A DNA stretch of 64,000 nucleotides from Roseibium salinum (GTDB lineage Bacteria > Pseudomonadota > Alphaproteobacteria > Rhizobiales > Stappiaceae): positions 558,001 through 622,000 of the forward strand of contig NZ_JAPEVI010000003.1 in assembly GCF_026240905.1 (NCBI RefSeq). Direction: 5' to 3'. Below, in pieces: positions 33,352 to 41,260 of this stretch (its first letter is position 1; each line of letters starts with the position of its first letter). The translations under genes were made by a program, and so were the position numbers. The notes under the pieces were generated by a model. It was given only the letters and a program-made list of their open reading frames with translations, ran no database searches and was not told where the DNA came from.

Positions 33352-34380
33352 ATGGACAATCCGGCACTTGTGGACGTCACCCGCGGCAATGTGATCGAAA
33401 GCCTGCACCGCGGCCGCGTGGCGATTGTCGATACGGACGGCAAGCTTGTCTGCGCCATCGGCGATGTCGACGCGCGCGTGTTTCCGCGCTCCGCGATCAA
33501 GGCGTTGCAGGCCCTGCCGCTGGTTGAATCGGGTGCCGCGGATGCCCTGGACCTGAGCGACGCCGAGCTCTCGCTCGCCTGCGCCTCCCATAACGGCGAA
33601 GATGTGCATGCCAATTCCGCCCGCGTCATGCTGATGAAGGCGGGCCTTGGCGAAGACGCCCTGGAATGCGGGCCGCAATGGCCGCAACGCATGGAAGACG
33701 CGGCCAGGCTGATCATGGCGGACGAGACGCCGTGCGGGCTGCACAACAACTGCTCCGGCAAACATGCGGGCTTCCTCGGCCTTGCCAAGGTCATGGGCGT
33801 AAAGACCAAAGGTTATGTGGAGGCCAGCCATCCGGTGCAGCAGGAAGTGCGCCTGGTGATGGAGCAGATGACGGGCGACAAGCTTTCGGAGGATGTCTGC
33901 GGTACGGACGGCTGTTCCATTCCCACCTACGCCTCGCCGTTGAAAAGCTTCGCCAGAGCCTTTGCCGCATTCGGCACGGGCGCCGGGCTCGAGCCCTTGC
34001 GCGCCGACGCCGCCGAACGGCTCTTCAATGCCTGCATCAACGAGCCGTACATGGTCGCGGGCGCCGATCGTTTCTGCACCAGGGTGATGGAAGGGTTCCG
34101 GGGCCGGGTGTTCTTGAAGACCGGCGCCGAGGGCGTCTTTTGCGCCTCCGTGCCGGAGCTTGGATTTGGCATCGCGCTGAAATGCGACGACGGTGCGACC
34201 CGTGCGTCCGAAGTCATGATGGCAACGGTGCTTGAAGCGATGCTGGAGTTGAACGATGACGAGACTGTGCTTCTGGACCGGCTCGTCAATCCGCCGATCC
34301 TGACACGGCGCGGAGCACAGGCCGGGCAGATCCGGCCGACCGGTGATTTTCTCGCTGCGCTCAAGACCGCGCTGTCGTGA
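33352..34380 (+). CDS. L-asparaginase II family (Rhizobium etli type)
   Basis: A 342-residue asparaginase of the DUF1126/asparaginase II class, unrelated in fold to E. coli AnsA/B. Conserved signatures: VFPRSAIKALQALPLVE near residue 50, ACASHNGEDVH near 83, CGLHNNCSGKHAGFLG near 130 (Cys and Lys of the metal/active site), and VCGTDGCSIPTYASPL near 182. It hydrolyses asparagine to aspartate and ammonia. The start is uncertain: ATG 33352 fits the family's usual beginning, while an upstream GTG/ATG at 33334/33340 adds six or fewer residues. Lies 50 bases after the aminotransferase. Confidence 0.9.
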   Translation: MDNPALVDVTRGNVIESLHRGRVAIVDTDGKLVCAIGDVDARVFPRSAIKALQALPLVESGAADALDLSDAELSLACASHNGEDVHANSARVMLMKAGLGEDALECGPQWPQRMEDAARLIMADETPCGLHNNCSGKHAGFLGLAKVMGVKTKGYVEASHPVQQEVRLVMEQMTGDKLSEDVCGTDGCSIPTYASPLKSFARAFAAFGTGAGLEPLRADAAERLFNACINEPYMVAGADRFCTRVMEGFRGRVFLKTGAEGVFCASVPELGFGIALKCDDGATRASEVMMATVLEAMLELNDDETVLLDRLVNPPILTRRGAQAGQIRPTGDFLAALKTALS

Positions 34381-34463
34381 CCGGCTGATTGCTGCCCCGA
34401 TCTCGACCAGAAAATCCGGCCGGGCTCTGGCAGGTCAGCTTTTTCATTCTACTGGAGCTCTGA

Positions 34464-35261
34464 ATGCCACATCGTCCCGGCCTGTCTTTCCGTTTCACCC
34501 ATGCGATCACCAGAACGCCCGCGGACAGCGTTGCCGACGGCATCCGTGCGGTTGATACTGGCAGCCCGAGCGGCGCCAAATTCCGCGCGGAGCATGAACT
34601 CTACGTGAAGGCGCTGGAAACCGCCGGGCTTACGGTCGACGTTCTGCCGCCACTTGAAGACTTTCCGGACAGTTGCTTTGTCGAAGACCCGGCCTTCTGC
34701 CTGCCGGAAGGGGCGCTCCAGCTCCGGCCCGGGACGGCGAGCCGCCTGGGGGAGGGTCAGAAGATCCGCGCGGCGCTGGAAAGGCGCTTCGACACGGTCA
34801 TCGAGCTGCCCGGATCCGGCCATGTCGACGGCGGCGATGTGCTGATGCTGGACGACATCATCCTGATCGGCCTTTCCGCACGCACCGATCGGGAGGGGGC
34901 GGATGCCTTCGCCAGGCTGCTCGGCGACTGGGGCTATGAGGCGGCGGTGTGCGAAACGCCGGAGGGCGTGCTGCACTTCAAGACCGCCTGTTCGACGCTC
35001 GGCGACGGCGTTATCCTGGCGACCAGAACCATGGCTTCCAGCGGCTTTTTCGGCAGCCGGAAAGTGGTGGTCGTGCCGGAGGGCGAAGACTATGCCGCCA
35101 ATGTCATCCGCGTGAACGACGTCGTCCTTGTGCCGGAAGGCTACCCGAAGACACTGGCGGCCATTGAGGAGGCCGGATTCGCCGCGGTCGTCGTGCCGAC
35201 CCATGAGGCGCGCAAGGTCGACGGCGGACTGTCGTGCCTGTCATTGCGGTTTGCGCGCTGA
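34464..35261 (+). CDS. Dimethylarginine dimethylaminohydrolase-like amidinotransferase-fold enzyme (DDAH)
   Basis: A 265-residue protein of the beta/alpha-propeller DDAH family that converts methylated arginines to citrulline plus methylamine. The catalytic His lies in PGSGHVDGGDVL near 120, the Asp/Glu-rich loop is FPDSCFVEDPAF near 68, and the nucleophile is Cys258 in GGLSCLSLRFAR. Third in a same-strand run with the aminotransferase and asparaginase, so likely part of an amide/guanidino nitrogen salvage unit. A perfect hairpin lies shortly after its end. Confidence 0.92.
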   Translation: MPHRPGLSFRFTHAITRTPADSVADGIRAVDTGSPSGAKFRAEHELYVKALETAGLTVDVLPPLEDFPDSCFVEDPAFCLPEGALQLRPGTASRLGEGQKIRAALERRFDTVIELPGSGHVDGGDVLMLDDIILIGLSARTDREGADAFARLLGDWGYEAAVCETPEGVLHFKTACSTLGDGVILATRTMASSGFFGSRKVVVVPEGEDYAANVIRVNDVVLVPEGYPKTLAAIEEAGFAAVVVPTHEARKVDGGLSCLSLRFAR

Positions 35262-35307
35262 AGGGAAGCCTCGCGACACAAGCCGGAGGCGGCAACTGCG
35301 ACCTCAC

Positions 35308-35336
35308 GATGAGGATGCATTGCGCTCATCCTCATC
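35308..35336. terminator. Bidirectional hairpin between convergent genes
   Basis: GATGAGGATG and CATCCTCATC pair over 10 bases around a nine-base loop. It sits midway between the DDAH gene and the TAT beta-helix gene, which converge. The T-run is lacking, so I label it a likely but unproven bidirectional terminator; its sequence is also close to the CATCCTCATC part of the dispersed repeats seen at 16101. Confidence 0.5.
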
Positions 35337-35355
35337 TACAGACCAGTGAAACCGC

Positions 35356-36726
35356 TCAGGCGGTGATCTGGTTGCCCTGGACCGTCAGGTTGGCGAATTC
35401 CGACGCGTTGTCGAGCTCGCCCGTTGTTTTTTCCAGCCAGCGGAAGCCGTTGATGGCGCCCGATTTCGCGCCCTGAACGATGTTGTTGGTGATGATGGCC
35501 GAGCCGGTGCCTTCCACCACGCTGATCGCGATCCCCGTACCGCAATCCCGAATGACGTTCTGGGAAGCAGCGATGTTGCGCATGTAGGGACCCCAGCCGA
35601 GCAGCATGCCGAATCTCGGCGCGCCCTCGATCACATTGCCGGTCAGCGTTGTGTCAGCTTCCGCGGCGATGCCGACGCCGAAACCGGAGACTTCCGGCGG
35701 ATAGGGGCCCACTTCGGAGATGTTCCGGATCAGGTTGCCCGAGCAGATGGCCATGCGGCCGCCGTCCATGAAATTGGCGATCGAGATCCCGGTGGTTGCG
35801 CCGTCGACGATATTGTTCGCGATCACCGCGCCCTGGAAGCCGAATTCCGAATAGATGCCGGTCTCCCCGGATCGCAGGCAGGAATTGCCTGTGATCTGCA
35901 CATTCGACCCGGTGTTGGAGCGGATGGCGGAAAATGCGCAGTCGGCGACCCGGTTGTTGGAGATCATCACCCCATGGGCACGGAAAACGTTGATGCCGTT
36001 GCCGAACTGGCCGGTGCCCCCGTAGCGGGCGCCGATGCGCTCCACGCGGTTGCCCGAGACGATGGTGCCGTCCTCGCCTTCGCGCCAGCGGTGCACCCAG
36101 ATGCCGCCATTGGCGCAATCGGTGACCGTGTTGCCTGTGATTGCCAGGCCGTCGGCCTCGTTGGAGCGCAGGCCGGCCTCCGCGGCGCCGGAAATCCGGC
36201 AGTTCTCCACCCTGCCCGAACAGCGGTCCATGATGAGACCGGATTTCGAGGAACCAGTGATCTCGCAATTGTCGAGCACGACATTGCGCACGCCGATAAA
36301 ATGCAGCAGGCCTTCAGTGAAATCGCCGATGGAGCGGTTCGCGCCGTCGAAGGTGATGCCGTCGAGACATATATTGCTGACGCCCTCGGCCCGGATCAGC
36401 TGTCCGCCGCCGCCCTGGTAGACAAGGCGCGTGCGGCCCGGAACGCCGACGATCAGCGTGCCGGACGGCAGGCGCAGGTTGGCGACCGGATAGGTGCCTG
36501 CGGGCAGGAACAGGGCCCGGCCGCGCTCCACGGCCCGGTTAACCGCGTTTTGAAACTGCGCGGTCTGATCGTCGGCGGCATTGGGAAGAAGGCCCAAATC
36601 CTCGGAATCGATCGAGCCCCTGAGGTCAGCGACCTGCATCTGGGCCGCTGCGGCTGTCCCGGAAAGGCACAAAGCTGTCCCGGCAAGAAACGCGCGTCGG
36701 TTCAGTTTCGAATGTTCACGTGTCAT
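35356..36726 (-). CDS. TAT-exported right-handed parallel beta-helix repeat protein
   Basis: A 456-residue protein beginning MTREHSKLNRRAFLAG, a twin-arginine (RR-x-F-L) signal ending near residue 29 (AAAAQM). The body is a pectate-lyase-like beta-helix with many repeats of about 22-30 residues (ISNNRVADCAFSAIRS, ITGNSCLRSGETGIYS, IANNIVDGATTGISIA, ITNNIVQGAKSGAING). It fits the known class of twin-Arg repeat proteins of unknown function, whose TAT route suggests folding or cofactor loading before export. Ligand and enzymatic activity are unknown. Start ATG 36726 was chosen for the signal. Confidence 0.88.
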   Translation of the reverse strand: MTREHSKLNRRAFLAGTALCLSGTAAAAQMQVADLRGSIDSEDLGLLPNAADDQTAQFQNAVNRAVERGRALFLPAGTYPVANLRLPSGTLIVGVPGRTRLVYQGGGGQLIRAEGVSNICLDGITFDGANRSIGDFTEGLLHFIGVRNVVLDNCEITGSSKSGLIMDRCSGRVENCRISGAAEAGLRSNEADGLAITGNTVTDCANGGIWVHRWREGEDGTIVSGNRVERIGARYGGTGQFGNGINVFRAHGVMISNNRVADCAFSAIRSNTGSNVQITGNSCLRSGETGIYSEFGFQGAVIANNIVDGATTGISIANFMDGGRMAICSGNLIRNISEVGPYPPEVSGFGVGIAAEADTTLTGNVIEGAPRFGMLLGWGPYMRNIAASQNVIRDCGTGIAISVVEGTGSAIITNNIVQGAKSGAINGFRWLEKTTGELDNASEFANLTVQGNQITA

Positions 36727-36842
36727 GAGCCTTGCCAATTGCTTCAAAGCGTCCCGGATCGGGAAGCGTTTCGGTTTTCTGTGGTGAAAACAGCAAGAGG
36801 CGTGCCGGAGGGTGCGGATCGGTCCAAATGGCGGCGCGCACG

Positions 36843-36880
36843 AAAAAAACCGGCACGGGCACAAAGGGCCCGGCCGGTTT
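36843..36880 (-). terminator. Intrinsic terminator of the YHS gene
   Basis: Read on the minus strand, AAACCGGC pairs with GCCGGTTT and an inner GGGC/GCCC pairing extends it, followed by a run of T. It lies just beyond the YHS stop. A second perfect hairpin (GATCGATCTC / GAGATCGATC, 36884-36912) overlaps that stop codon. Confidence 0.8.
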
Positions 36881-36910
36881 GTCGATCGATCTCCAGGGGC
36901 TTGAGATCGA

Positions 36911-37384
36911 TCAGAGGTCGTTCGGATCGACGTTTTCGAGGTCATCCCATTTGGTATTGGCGGTTTCGATGAAGCCGGGGATGTCCTTGTTCCAGCGTTC
37001 CTGGACGGTTTCGGAAAGGTTCAGGTAGAGCTTGCCGTCAACGATCTTCCACAGATCCGGATCGCCATCGACTTTCACACCCATGGCCGTTCCGAAGGCG
37101 CAGAAGCCGCCATACTGCGGAAGGTATTTGTCAGGATTGCTCTTGAACAGGTTGCGGCTTTCTTCCGATGCGAACCGGTAGGTGGCGCCGTTGTGCACCT
37201 CGGTAATGGCAACGTCACCTTCCCGGGGCGCGCCCGCGGTGAAATAGGAAACCGGATCGACGCCGCGCAGCGCAAGGCCGGTGACCGTGGCATTCACGTC
37301 GACACCGGCGCCAAATGCGGAGGAAACAAGGCCGCCGACGACGACAAGGGCGGCGGCGGAGCTGCGGATCATATTTGCAAGCAT
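36911..37384 (-). CDS. Exported YHS-domain protein
   Basis: A 157-residue protein with a signal peptide (MIRSSAAALVVVGGLVSSAFGA, Met from ATG 37384 with GGGAG upstream). The YHS region is VTGLALRGVDPVSYFTAGAPREGD, followed by YRFASEESRNLFKSNPDKYLPQYGGFCAFG and a closing LSETVQERWNKDIPGF. YHS modules often bind metals (copper or iron) in periplasmic or membrane proteins; the single Cys lies in GGFCAFG. Divergent from a TetR regulator through paired palindromes. Function unknown. Confidence 0.87.
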   Translation of the reverse strand: MLANMIRSSAAALVVVGGLVSSAFGAGVDVNATVTGLALRGVDPVSYFTAGAPREGDVAITEVHNGATYRFASEESRNLFKSNPDKYLPQYGGFCAFGTAMGVKVDGDPDLWKIVDGKLYLNLSETVQERWNKDIPGFIETANTKWDDLENVDPNDL

Positions 37385-37464
37385 TTCTAAACACTCCCGG
37401 TGCTTGGAATTTCGCGATGGACCTTTCACCGGCAGACAGGCGATTGCGTTGGCCGTGCTTGTTC

Positions 37465-37543
37465 GGTACCATTTGGTTCCTAACTGCGCACCAAAATGCC
37501 TGATGCCGATGTCTGGACAATAAGGTTAGGAACCGATCGGTAC
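37465..37543. promoter_or_regulatory. Two inverted operator-like sites between YHS and TetR genes
   Basis: GGTACCATTTGGTTCCTAAC at 37465-37484 and, on the opposite strand, the nearly identical GTACCGATCGGTTCCTAAC at 37525-37543 lie 40 bases apart. Each contains a palindrome (ACCATTTGGT, ACCGATCGGT). This is the layout expected for binding sites of the divergent TetR regulator, controlling both genes. Confidence 0.72.
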
Positions 37544-37603
37544 AAAACACAAGGGCGTGAGACAAAGGTGACCTGCCTGTGATCACGCTTTTCGGGAGAG
37601 ACA

Positions 37604-38188
37604 ATGGCCAGACCGCGCGAGTTTGACCCTGACGACGCGATGGAGAAAGCCATGAGCCTGTTCTGGGACCTTGGCTATGAAGAGGCTTCGCTGAGCGAGC
37701 TGCTTGCGGCCATGAAGATTACCAAAGGCTCGTTCTACAAGGCCTTCGGCGACAAGCAGTCCGTCTATCTGGCGGCCCTCGACCGCTACAACGACAGGGT
37801 CATCAGTCCGACCGTTCGTTTCCTCAACGACAAGGACGTGGGAACGGGCAGGGACCGCATCCTTGCGCTGTTCGCCAGGATCGCAGAGGCTGCCCTGGCC
37901 GAAGGCGACCGGATCGGGTGCTTCCTGTGCAACGCACTTGTCGACAAGGCGGCCCAGGGCGGGGAGGCGGAAGCCAAGTTGCAGGCCATGGTGCGGCGGC
38001 TGGAGACCGCGTTTTTCGAAGCCCTTGCCGGGGAGAGCCGGCAGGACGAGGCCGCGGCACGGGAAACCGCCAGAGGCATCCTGTCAGCTTATCTGGGTCT
38101 GCGCGTTCTGGGGCGGGCGGGGCTGTCTGCCGAAATGGCGGATGATTGTATCCGCCAGGTGGAGCGGCTGCTGGATCGCTGGCGGTAG
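37604..38188 (+). CDS. TetR-family transcriptional regulator
   Basis: A 194-residue TetR protein: HTH region ALEKAM-like AMEKAMSLFWDLGYEEASLSELLAAMKITKGSFYKAFGDKQSVY (residues 12-57) and a C-terminal TetR_C-type helical domain including GCFLCNALVDKAAQGGEAEAKL, where a Cys pair may sense thiol-reactive agents (inference). It starts 10 bases after the ribosome-binding region, divergent from the YHS gene, with two matching operators between them, so it probably represses the YHS gene and itself. Confidence 0.92.
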   Translation: MARPREFDPDDAMEKAMSLFWDLGYEEASLSELLAAMKITKGSFYKAFGDKQSVYLAALDRYNDRVISPTVRFLNDKDVGTGRDRILALFARIAEAALAEGDRIGCFLCNALVDKAAQGGEAEAKLQAMVRRLETAFFEALAGESRQDEAAARETARGILSAYLGLRVLGRAGLSAEMADDCIRQVERLLDRWR

Positions 38189-38196
38189 CGGCCGGT

Positions 38197-38802
38197 TCAC
38201 GGCAGCCGCCGTGCGGTTTCCTGAAGCAGGCGGACGGCCGCATCTTCGACAAGATGATATGGGGGCCGGCTGTCGCGCGGGCCCCTGGGGAGCGCAGGCA
38301 CATGGACAAAAATGCTCGGGATGCCGGAGCCGATGGAGTCCCAGAGCGTCGCGTTGCACAGATAGGTACCGGCATTGTCGGACAGCGCGGCCGGCGCGCG
38401 TGCGGCAAGTGCGGCCCGGCACAGCGCCCGTCCCGGCAGTGTCGAGCGCCGTATCCGTTCCCCGCTCGGTGCCAGTTCAGGTCTTTCAGGAGCGCGGCCC
38501 ATTGCATCCGGACGCACGCGAACGGCGCGATTGATCGCCCGGGTTTCGATATTGAGCGTGCGGCGCGTGCCGTCGACACCGAAATGCACGATCGCGTCCG
38601 GCCTGATATCCAGCCGCAGCCTGTCCGTCACGTCACGGCGTCCCGCCCAGGTCGTCGGCAGGACATGAAAGACGAACTCGACACCGCACTGGTGCTTTCC
38701 CAGCCGCCTCGGCAATCGGTGCATCAGCCTTTCGGTCGGGTTCACGGGGGCTCCCGGAAACGGCGAGAAGCCCGTCACCAGAATGGTCCTGACGCGGCGC
38801 AT
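38197..38802 (-). CDS. Pyroglutamyl-peptidase I family protein
   Basis: A 201-residue cysteine peptidase (C15). The catalytic Glu region is VDGTRRTLNIETRAIN near 72, the nucleophile Cys lies in NAGTYLCNATLWDS near 144, and the His in FVHVP near 166. The start reads MRRVRTILVTGFSPFPGAPVNPTE, matching the family's opening. ATG 38802 overlaps the end of meaB (an in-frame GTG at 38805 is possible), so it is co-transcribed with it. It removes N-terminal pyroglutamate; some conserved segments (Phe-rich stretch) are shortened, so activity is likely but not certain. Confidence 0.82.
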   Translation of the reverse strand: MRRVRTILVTGFSPFPGAPVNPTERLMHRLPRRLGKHQCGVEFVFHVLPTTWAGRRDVTDRLRLDIRPDAIVHFGVDGTRRTLNIETRAINRAVRVRPDAMGRAPERPELAPSGERIRRSTLPGRALCRAALAARAPAALSDNAGTYLCNATLWDSIGSGIPSIFVHVPALPRGPRDSRPPYHLVEDAAVRLLQETARRLP

Positions 38803-39797
38803 CACTCGTCGAGCCCCATGAGGGCGGCCACTTCATCCACGGCGAAGGAGACGGCGGTCTCGCCGGCCCGGACGCTTGCCTCGAGCTCCTTCAGACGGTC
38901 CGCCGTCTTCCGGTTGGACTTGAGCGCTTCCATCATGCGCTGCTGAAGCATGTCCCACATCCAGGCGACCTGTTGCCGGCTGCGCTTCTCGCTCCATTCA
39001 CCGCTGGCCTCCATGCGGGTGCGGTACAGGAGGATCTGCTCCCACAGGTGATCCAGGCCTTCGTTGGCGAAACCCGAAACGGTAATCACTGGCGGCGACC
39101 AGACCGGGGACTTCGGCGCCAGGATATGCAGCGCGGCGCGGTAGTCCGAGGCAGCCGATTTGGCCCGCGTCACCCCTTCTCCTTCGGCCTTGTTGACCGC
39201 GATCATGTCGGCAATTTCCAGAACGCCTTTCTTGATGCCCTGCAAATCGTCGCCGGCGCCCGGCAGCATGAGCACCAGGAAGAAGTCGACCATGTCCGCA
39301 ACAGCCGTTTCCGACTGGCCGATGCCGACCGTTTCCACAAGGATCACGTCAAATCCGGCCGCTTCGCACAAGAGCATGGTCTCCCGCGTCTTGGCGGCAA
39401 CGCCGCCGAGCGTGCCGGCGGAGGGCGAGGGTCGGATGAAGGCGTTGGCGTCGACCGCCAGACGTGCCATCCGGGTCTTGTCGCCGAGGATGGAGCCGCC
39501 CGTGCGGGTGGAGGATGGATCAACGGCCAGAACCGCCACCTTGTGACCGGCCGCGGTCAGGTTGGTGCCGAGGGTGTCGATCATCGTCGACTTGCCGACG
39601 CCCGGCACGCCGGTAATCCCGACCCGCAAGGCGTTGCCGGTCAGCGGCAGCAGATCCTGGATCAACCGATGCGCCAGGCGGCGGTGGTCGGCCTTCCTGG
39701 ACTCCACCAGCGTGATCGCGCGCGCAAGCGCCGCGCGCTTTCCGGCCTTGAGATCGGCTGCAAGCTGCTCCGGGTCGGGTGATCGTGCCTTCGTCAT
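38802..39797 (-). CDS. meaB: Methylmalonyl-CoA mutase-associated GTPase MeaB
   Basis: A 331-residue G3E-family GTPase that protects and reactivates methylmalonyl-CoA mutase and gates cofactor loading. P-loop GVPGVGKST near residue 63, DPSSTRTGGSILGDKTRM near 92, the switch ETVGIGQSETAVADMVD near 155, LPGAGDDLQGIKKG and the base-specifying NKAEG are intact. The C-terminal dimerisation helix is present. Its partner mutase genes are at 48.9-53.1 kb, about 10 kb away on the opposite strand. It overlaps the pyroglutamyl peptidase gene. Confidence 0.95.
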   Translation of the reverse strand: MTKARSPDPEQLAADLKAGKRAALARAITLVESRKADHRRLAHRLIQDLLPLTGNALRVGITGVPGVGKSTMIDTLGTNLTAAGHKVAVLAVDPSSTRTGGSILGDKTRMARLAVDANAFIRPSPSAGTLGGVAAKTRETMLLCEAAGFDVILVETVGIGQSETAVADMVDFFLVLMLPGAGDDLQGIKKGVLEIADMIAVNKAEGEGVTRAKSAASDYRAALHILAPKSPVWSPPVITVSGFANEGLDHLWEQILLYRTRMEASGEWSEKRSRQQVAWMWDMLQQRMMEALKSNRKTADRLKELEASVRAGETAVSFAVDEVAALMGLDE

Positions 39798-39885
39798 GGT
39801 TCAAGGCTTAAACCAGGAATCACCGAAGGTCACCGTCCCTTTTGGGGGAATGCGGATCGCGGCGCGGGGAGACGCCGATGCAGCC

Positions 39886-40473
39886 TCAGCCTTTCGGCGT
39901 CCAGAGAATGCGTTGAAGCTCGGCGTCGAACAGGTCGTTTTCCGCCGGCAACTGGTCGAACGGTCCCTTGTAGCCTGGAATGGCGTAGACCAGCTCGACG
40001 TTGGGATGGCCTTCCGACTTGCAGATCGCCATGCCGCGCCACAGGTTCTTGCCGACGCGGCAATCGCTGCGGGCGGAGCCGACTTCGGAGAAGGTCATGC
40101 CGATCCGCTCTCCATTGGGCCCCTGCAGGTGATGGGTCACGCCGTGGACCGTCCGCACCTTGCCGTTCTGGCCCTTGAAAACCTGCAGGACCTGGAAGCC
40201 GTCGCTGTTGAAGGCTGCAAGCGCCCATTCGGTATTGTCTTCAACAGCGGTCTGGATGCCGTCGGTGGTGAAACCGGGCAGGGCGGATTCGATCGCCTTG
40301 GAAGCGTAAGGGGTCTCGCTGGTGATGCCGCCGACATGGTCCTCGGTGATTTGCACGAGCGTCAGATCGGACGTCCTGGCCAGACGGCCCGACGACTGGA
40401 AATCGGCGGTCGGGGAGCAGGCAGCCCCCGTAAAAGCGGCAAGACAGGCGAAGACGATGGCATTCACACGCAT
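39886..40473 (-). CDS. DUF1131-like secreted lipoprotein
   Basis: A 195-residue protein with a lipoprotein-type signal (VFACLAAFTGAAC, Cys19). The body carries GGITSETPYASKAIESALPGF, VHGVTHHLQGPNGERIGMTF and CRVGKNLWRGMAICKSEGHPNVELVYAIPGY, which resembles the DUF1131 (YfeY-type) lipoproteins; those are linked to the sigma-E response in enterobacteria, but function is unknown. Three further Cys suggest a disulfide. The remaining gap upstream to 40615 holds a hairpin described separately. Confidence 0.75.
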   Translation of the reverse strand: MRVNAIVFACLAAFTGAACSPTADFQSSGRLARTSDLTLVQITEDHVGGITSETPYASKAIESALPGFTTDGIQTAVEDNTEWALAAFNSDGFQVLQVFKGQNGKVRTVHGVTHHLQGPNGERIGMTFSEVGSARSDCRVGKNLWRGMAICKSEGHPNVELVYAIPGYKGPFDQLPAENDLFDAELQRILWTPKG

Positions 40474-40559
40474 AAAAATGTCTCGGGTAGAACCTTGCGG
40501 TGCACGATTGCACAGTTGAAGTCTGGTGGATTTACCAACTTAGGCCGGATTTGCAAAGC

Positions 40560-40601
40560 AGCCAGGCAGGCCCTGTGGACAGTCGGGGAACCTGCCTGGC
40601 T
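40560..40601 (-). terminator. Hairpin downstream of LOG-family gene
   Basis: AGCCAGGCAGG and CCTGCCTGGCT form a perfect 11-bp stem with a 20-base loop, just beyond the LOG-family stop. Only a short T stretch (GCTTTGC) follows on the minus strand, so termination strength is unclear. Confidence 0.55.
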
Positions 40602-40615
40602 AATTCGCCGCCGGG

Positions 40616-41197
40616 TCAGGTCTCGTCCTTGGTGATCCATTTCGGCGACGACGGCGGGTCATAGGATTTGAACATTCCGATCAGCTCTTCGGCCGTTTCG
40701 GCAAACTGGGCCATGTCGCGCATCGCCTTCCTGGTGAAGCCTTCCTGCGCCTGGTGATCCAGAAAGGCGATCAGATGATCGTAATAGCCTTCCACGTTCA
40801 GGAAGCCGCACGGCTTCTTGTGATAGCCAAGCTGGCCCCAGGTCCAGATCTCGAAAATCTCCTCAAGCGTGCCGACGCCTCCGGGCAGGGCGATGAAGGC
40901 GTCCGAGAGGTCGGCCATCTGGGCCTTGCGCTCATGCATTGAGCCGACGAGGTGCAGCTCGGTGAGGCCCTCGTGGCCGATTTCCTTGTCCTGCAGGGCC
41001 CTCGGCAGAACGCCGATGACCTTGCCTCCGGCGGCAAGGGCGGCGTCCGCGACCGTCCCCATCAGGCCGACCCTGGCACCGCCATAGATGAGCCGGTAGC
41101 CGCTTTCGGCAATGGTACGGCCGGTTGCCTTTGCCGCTTCGCTGTAAGCTTCAAGAGCGCCGTAGCTGGAACCGCAAAAGACGCAGATGGATTTCAT
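40616..41197 (-). CDS. LOG-family (TIGR00730) cytokinin-riboside-monophosphate phosphoribohydrolase-like protein
   Basis: A 193-residue Rossmann protein: ICVFCGSSYG at the start, LIYGGARVGLMG near 38, and the catalytic PGGVGTLEEIFEIWTWGQLGYH near 105. Members cleave nucleoside monophosphates such as cytokinin precursors or AMP. Bacterial copies usually act in general nucleotide metabolism. The start has GGGAGA upstream. It lies 63 bases after the M20 peptidase gene on the same strand and may share its transcript. Confidence 0.93.
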   Translation of the reverse strand: MKSICVFCGSSYGALEAYSEAAKATGRTIAESGYRLIYGGARVGLMGTVADAALAAGGKVIGVLPRALQDKEIGHEGLTELHLVGSMHERKAQMADLSDAFIALPGGVGTLEEIFEIWTWGQLGYHKKPCGFLNVEGYYDHLIAFLDHQAQEGFTRKAMRDMAQFAETAEELIGMFKSYDPPSSPKWITKDET

Positions 41198-41260
41198 ATA
41201 TGCTCTCCCGGAAACGGCGGGCCGGGACGTTGGCCCGCCCCTCTTTTACTCAGGTATCGG

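Noticed and set aside
35308..35336. Hairpin as part of an integron attC or phage attachment site
   Set aside because: It is a plain perfect palindrome between convergent genes, with no integrase or cassette in the window.
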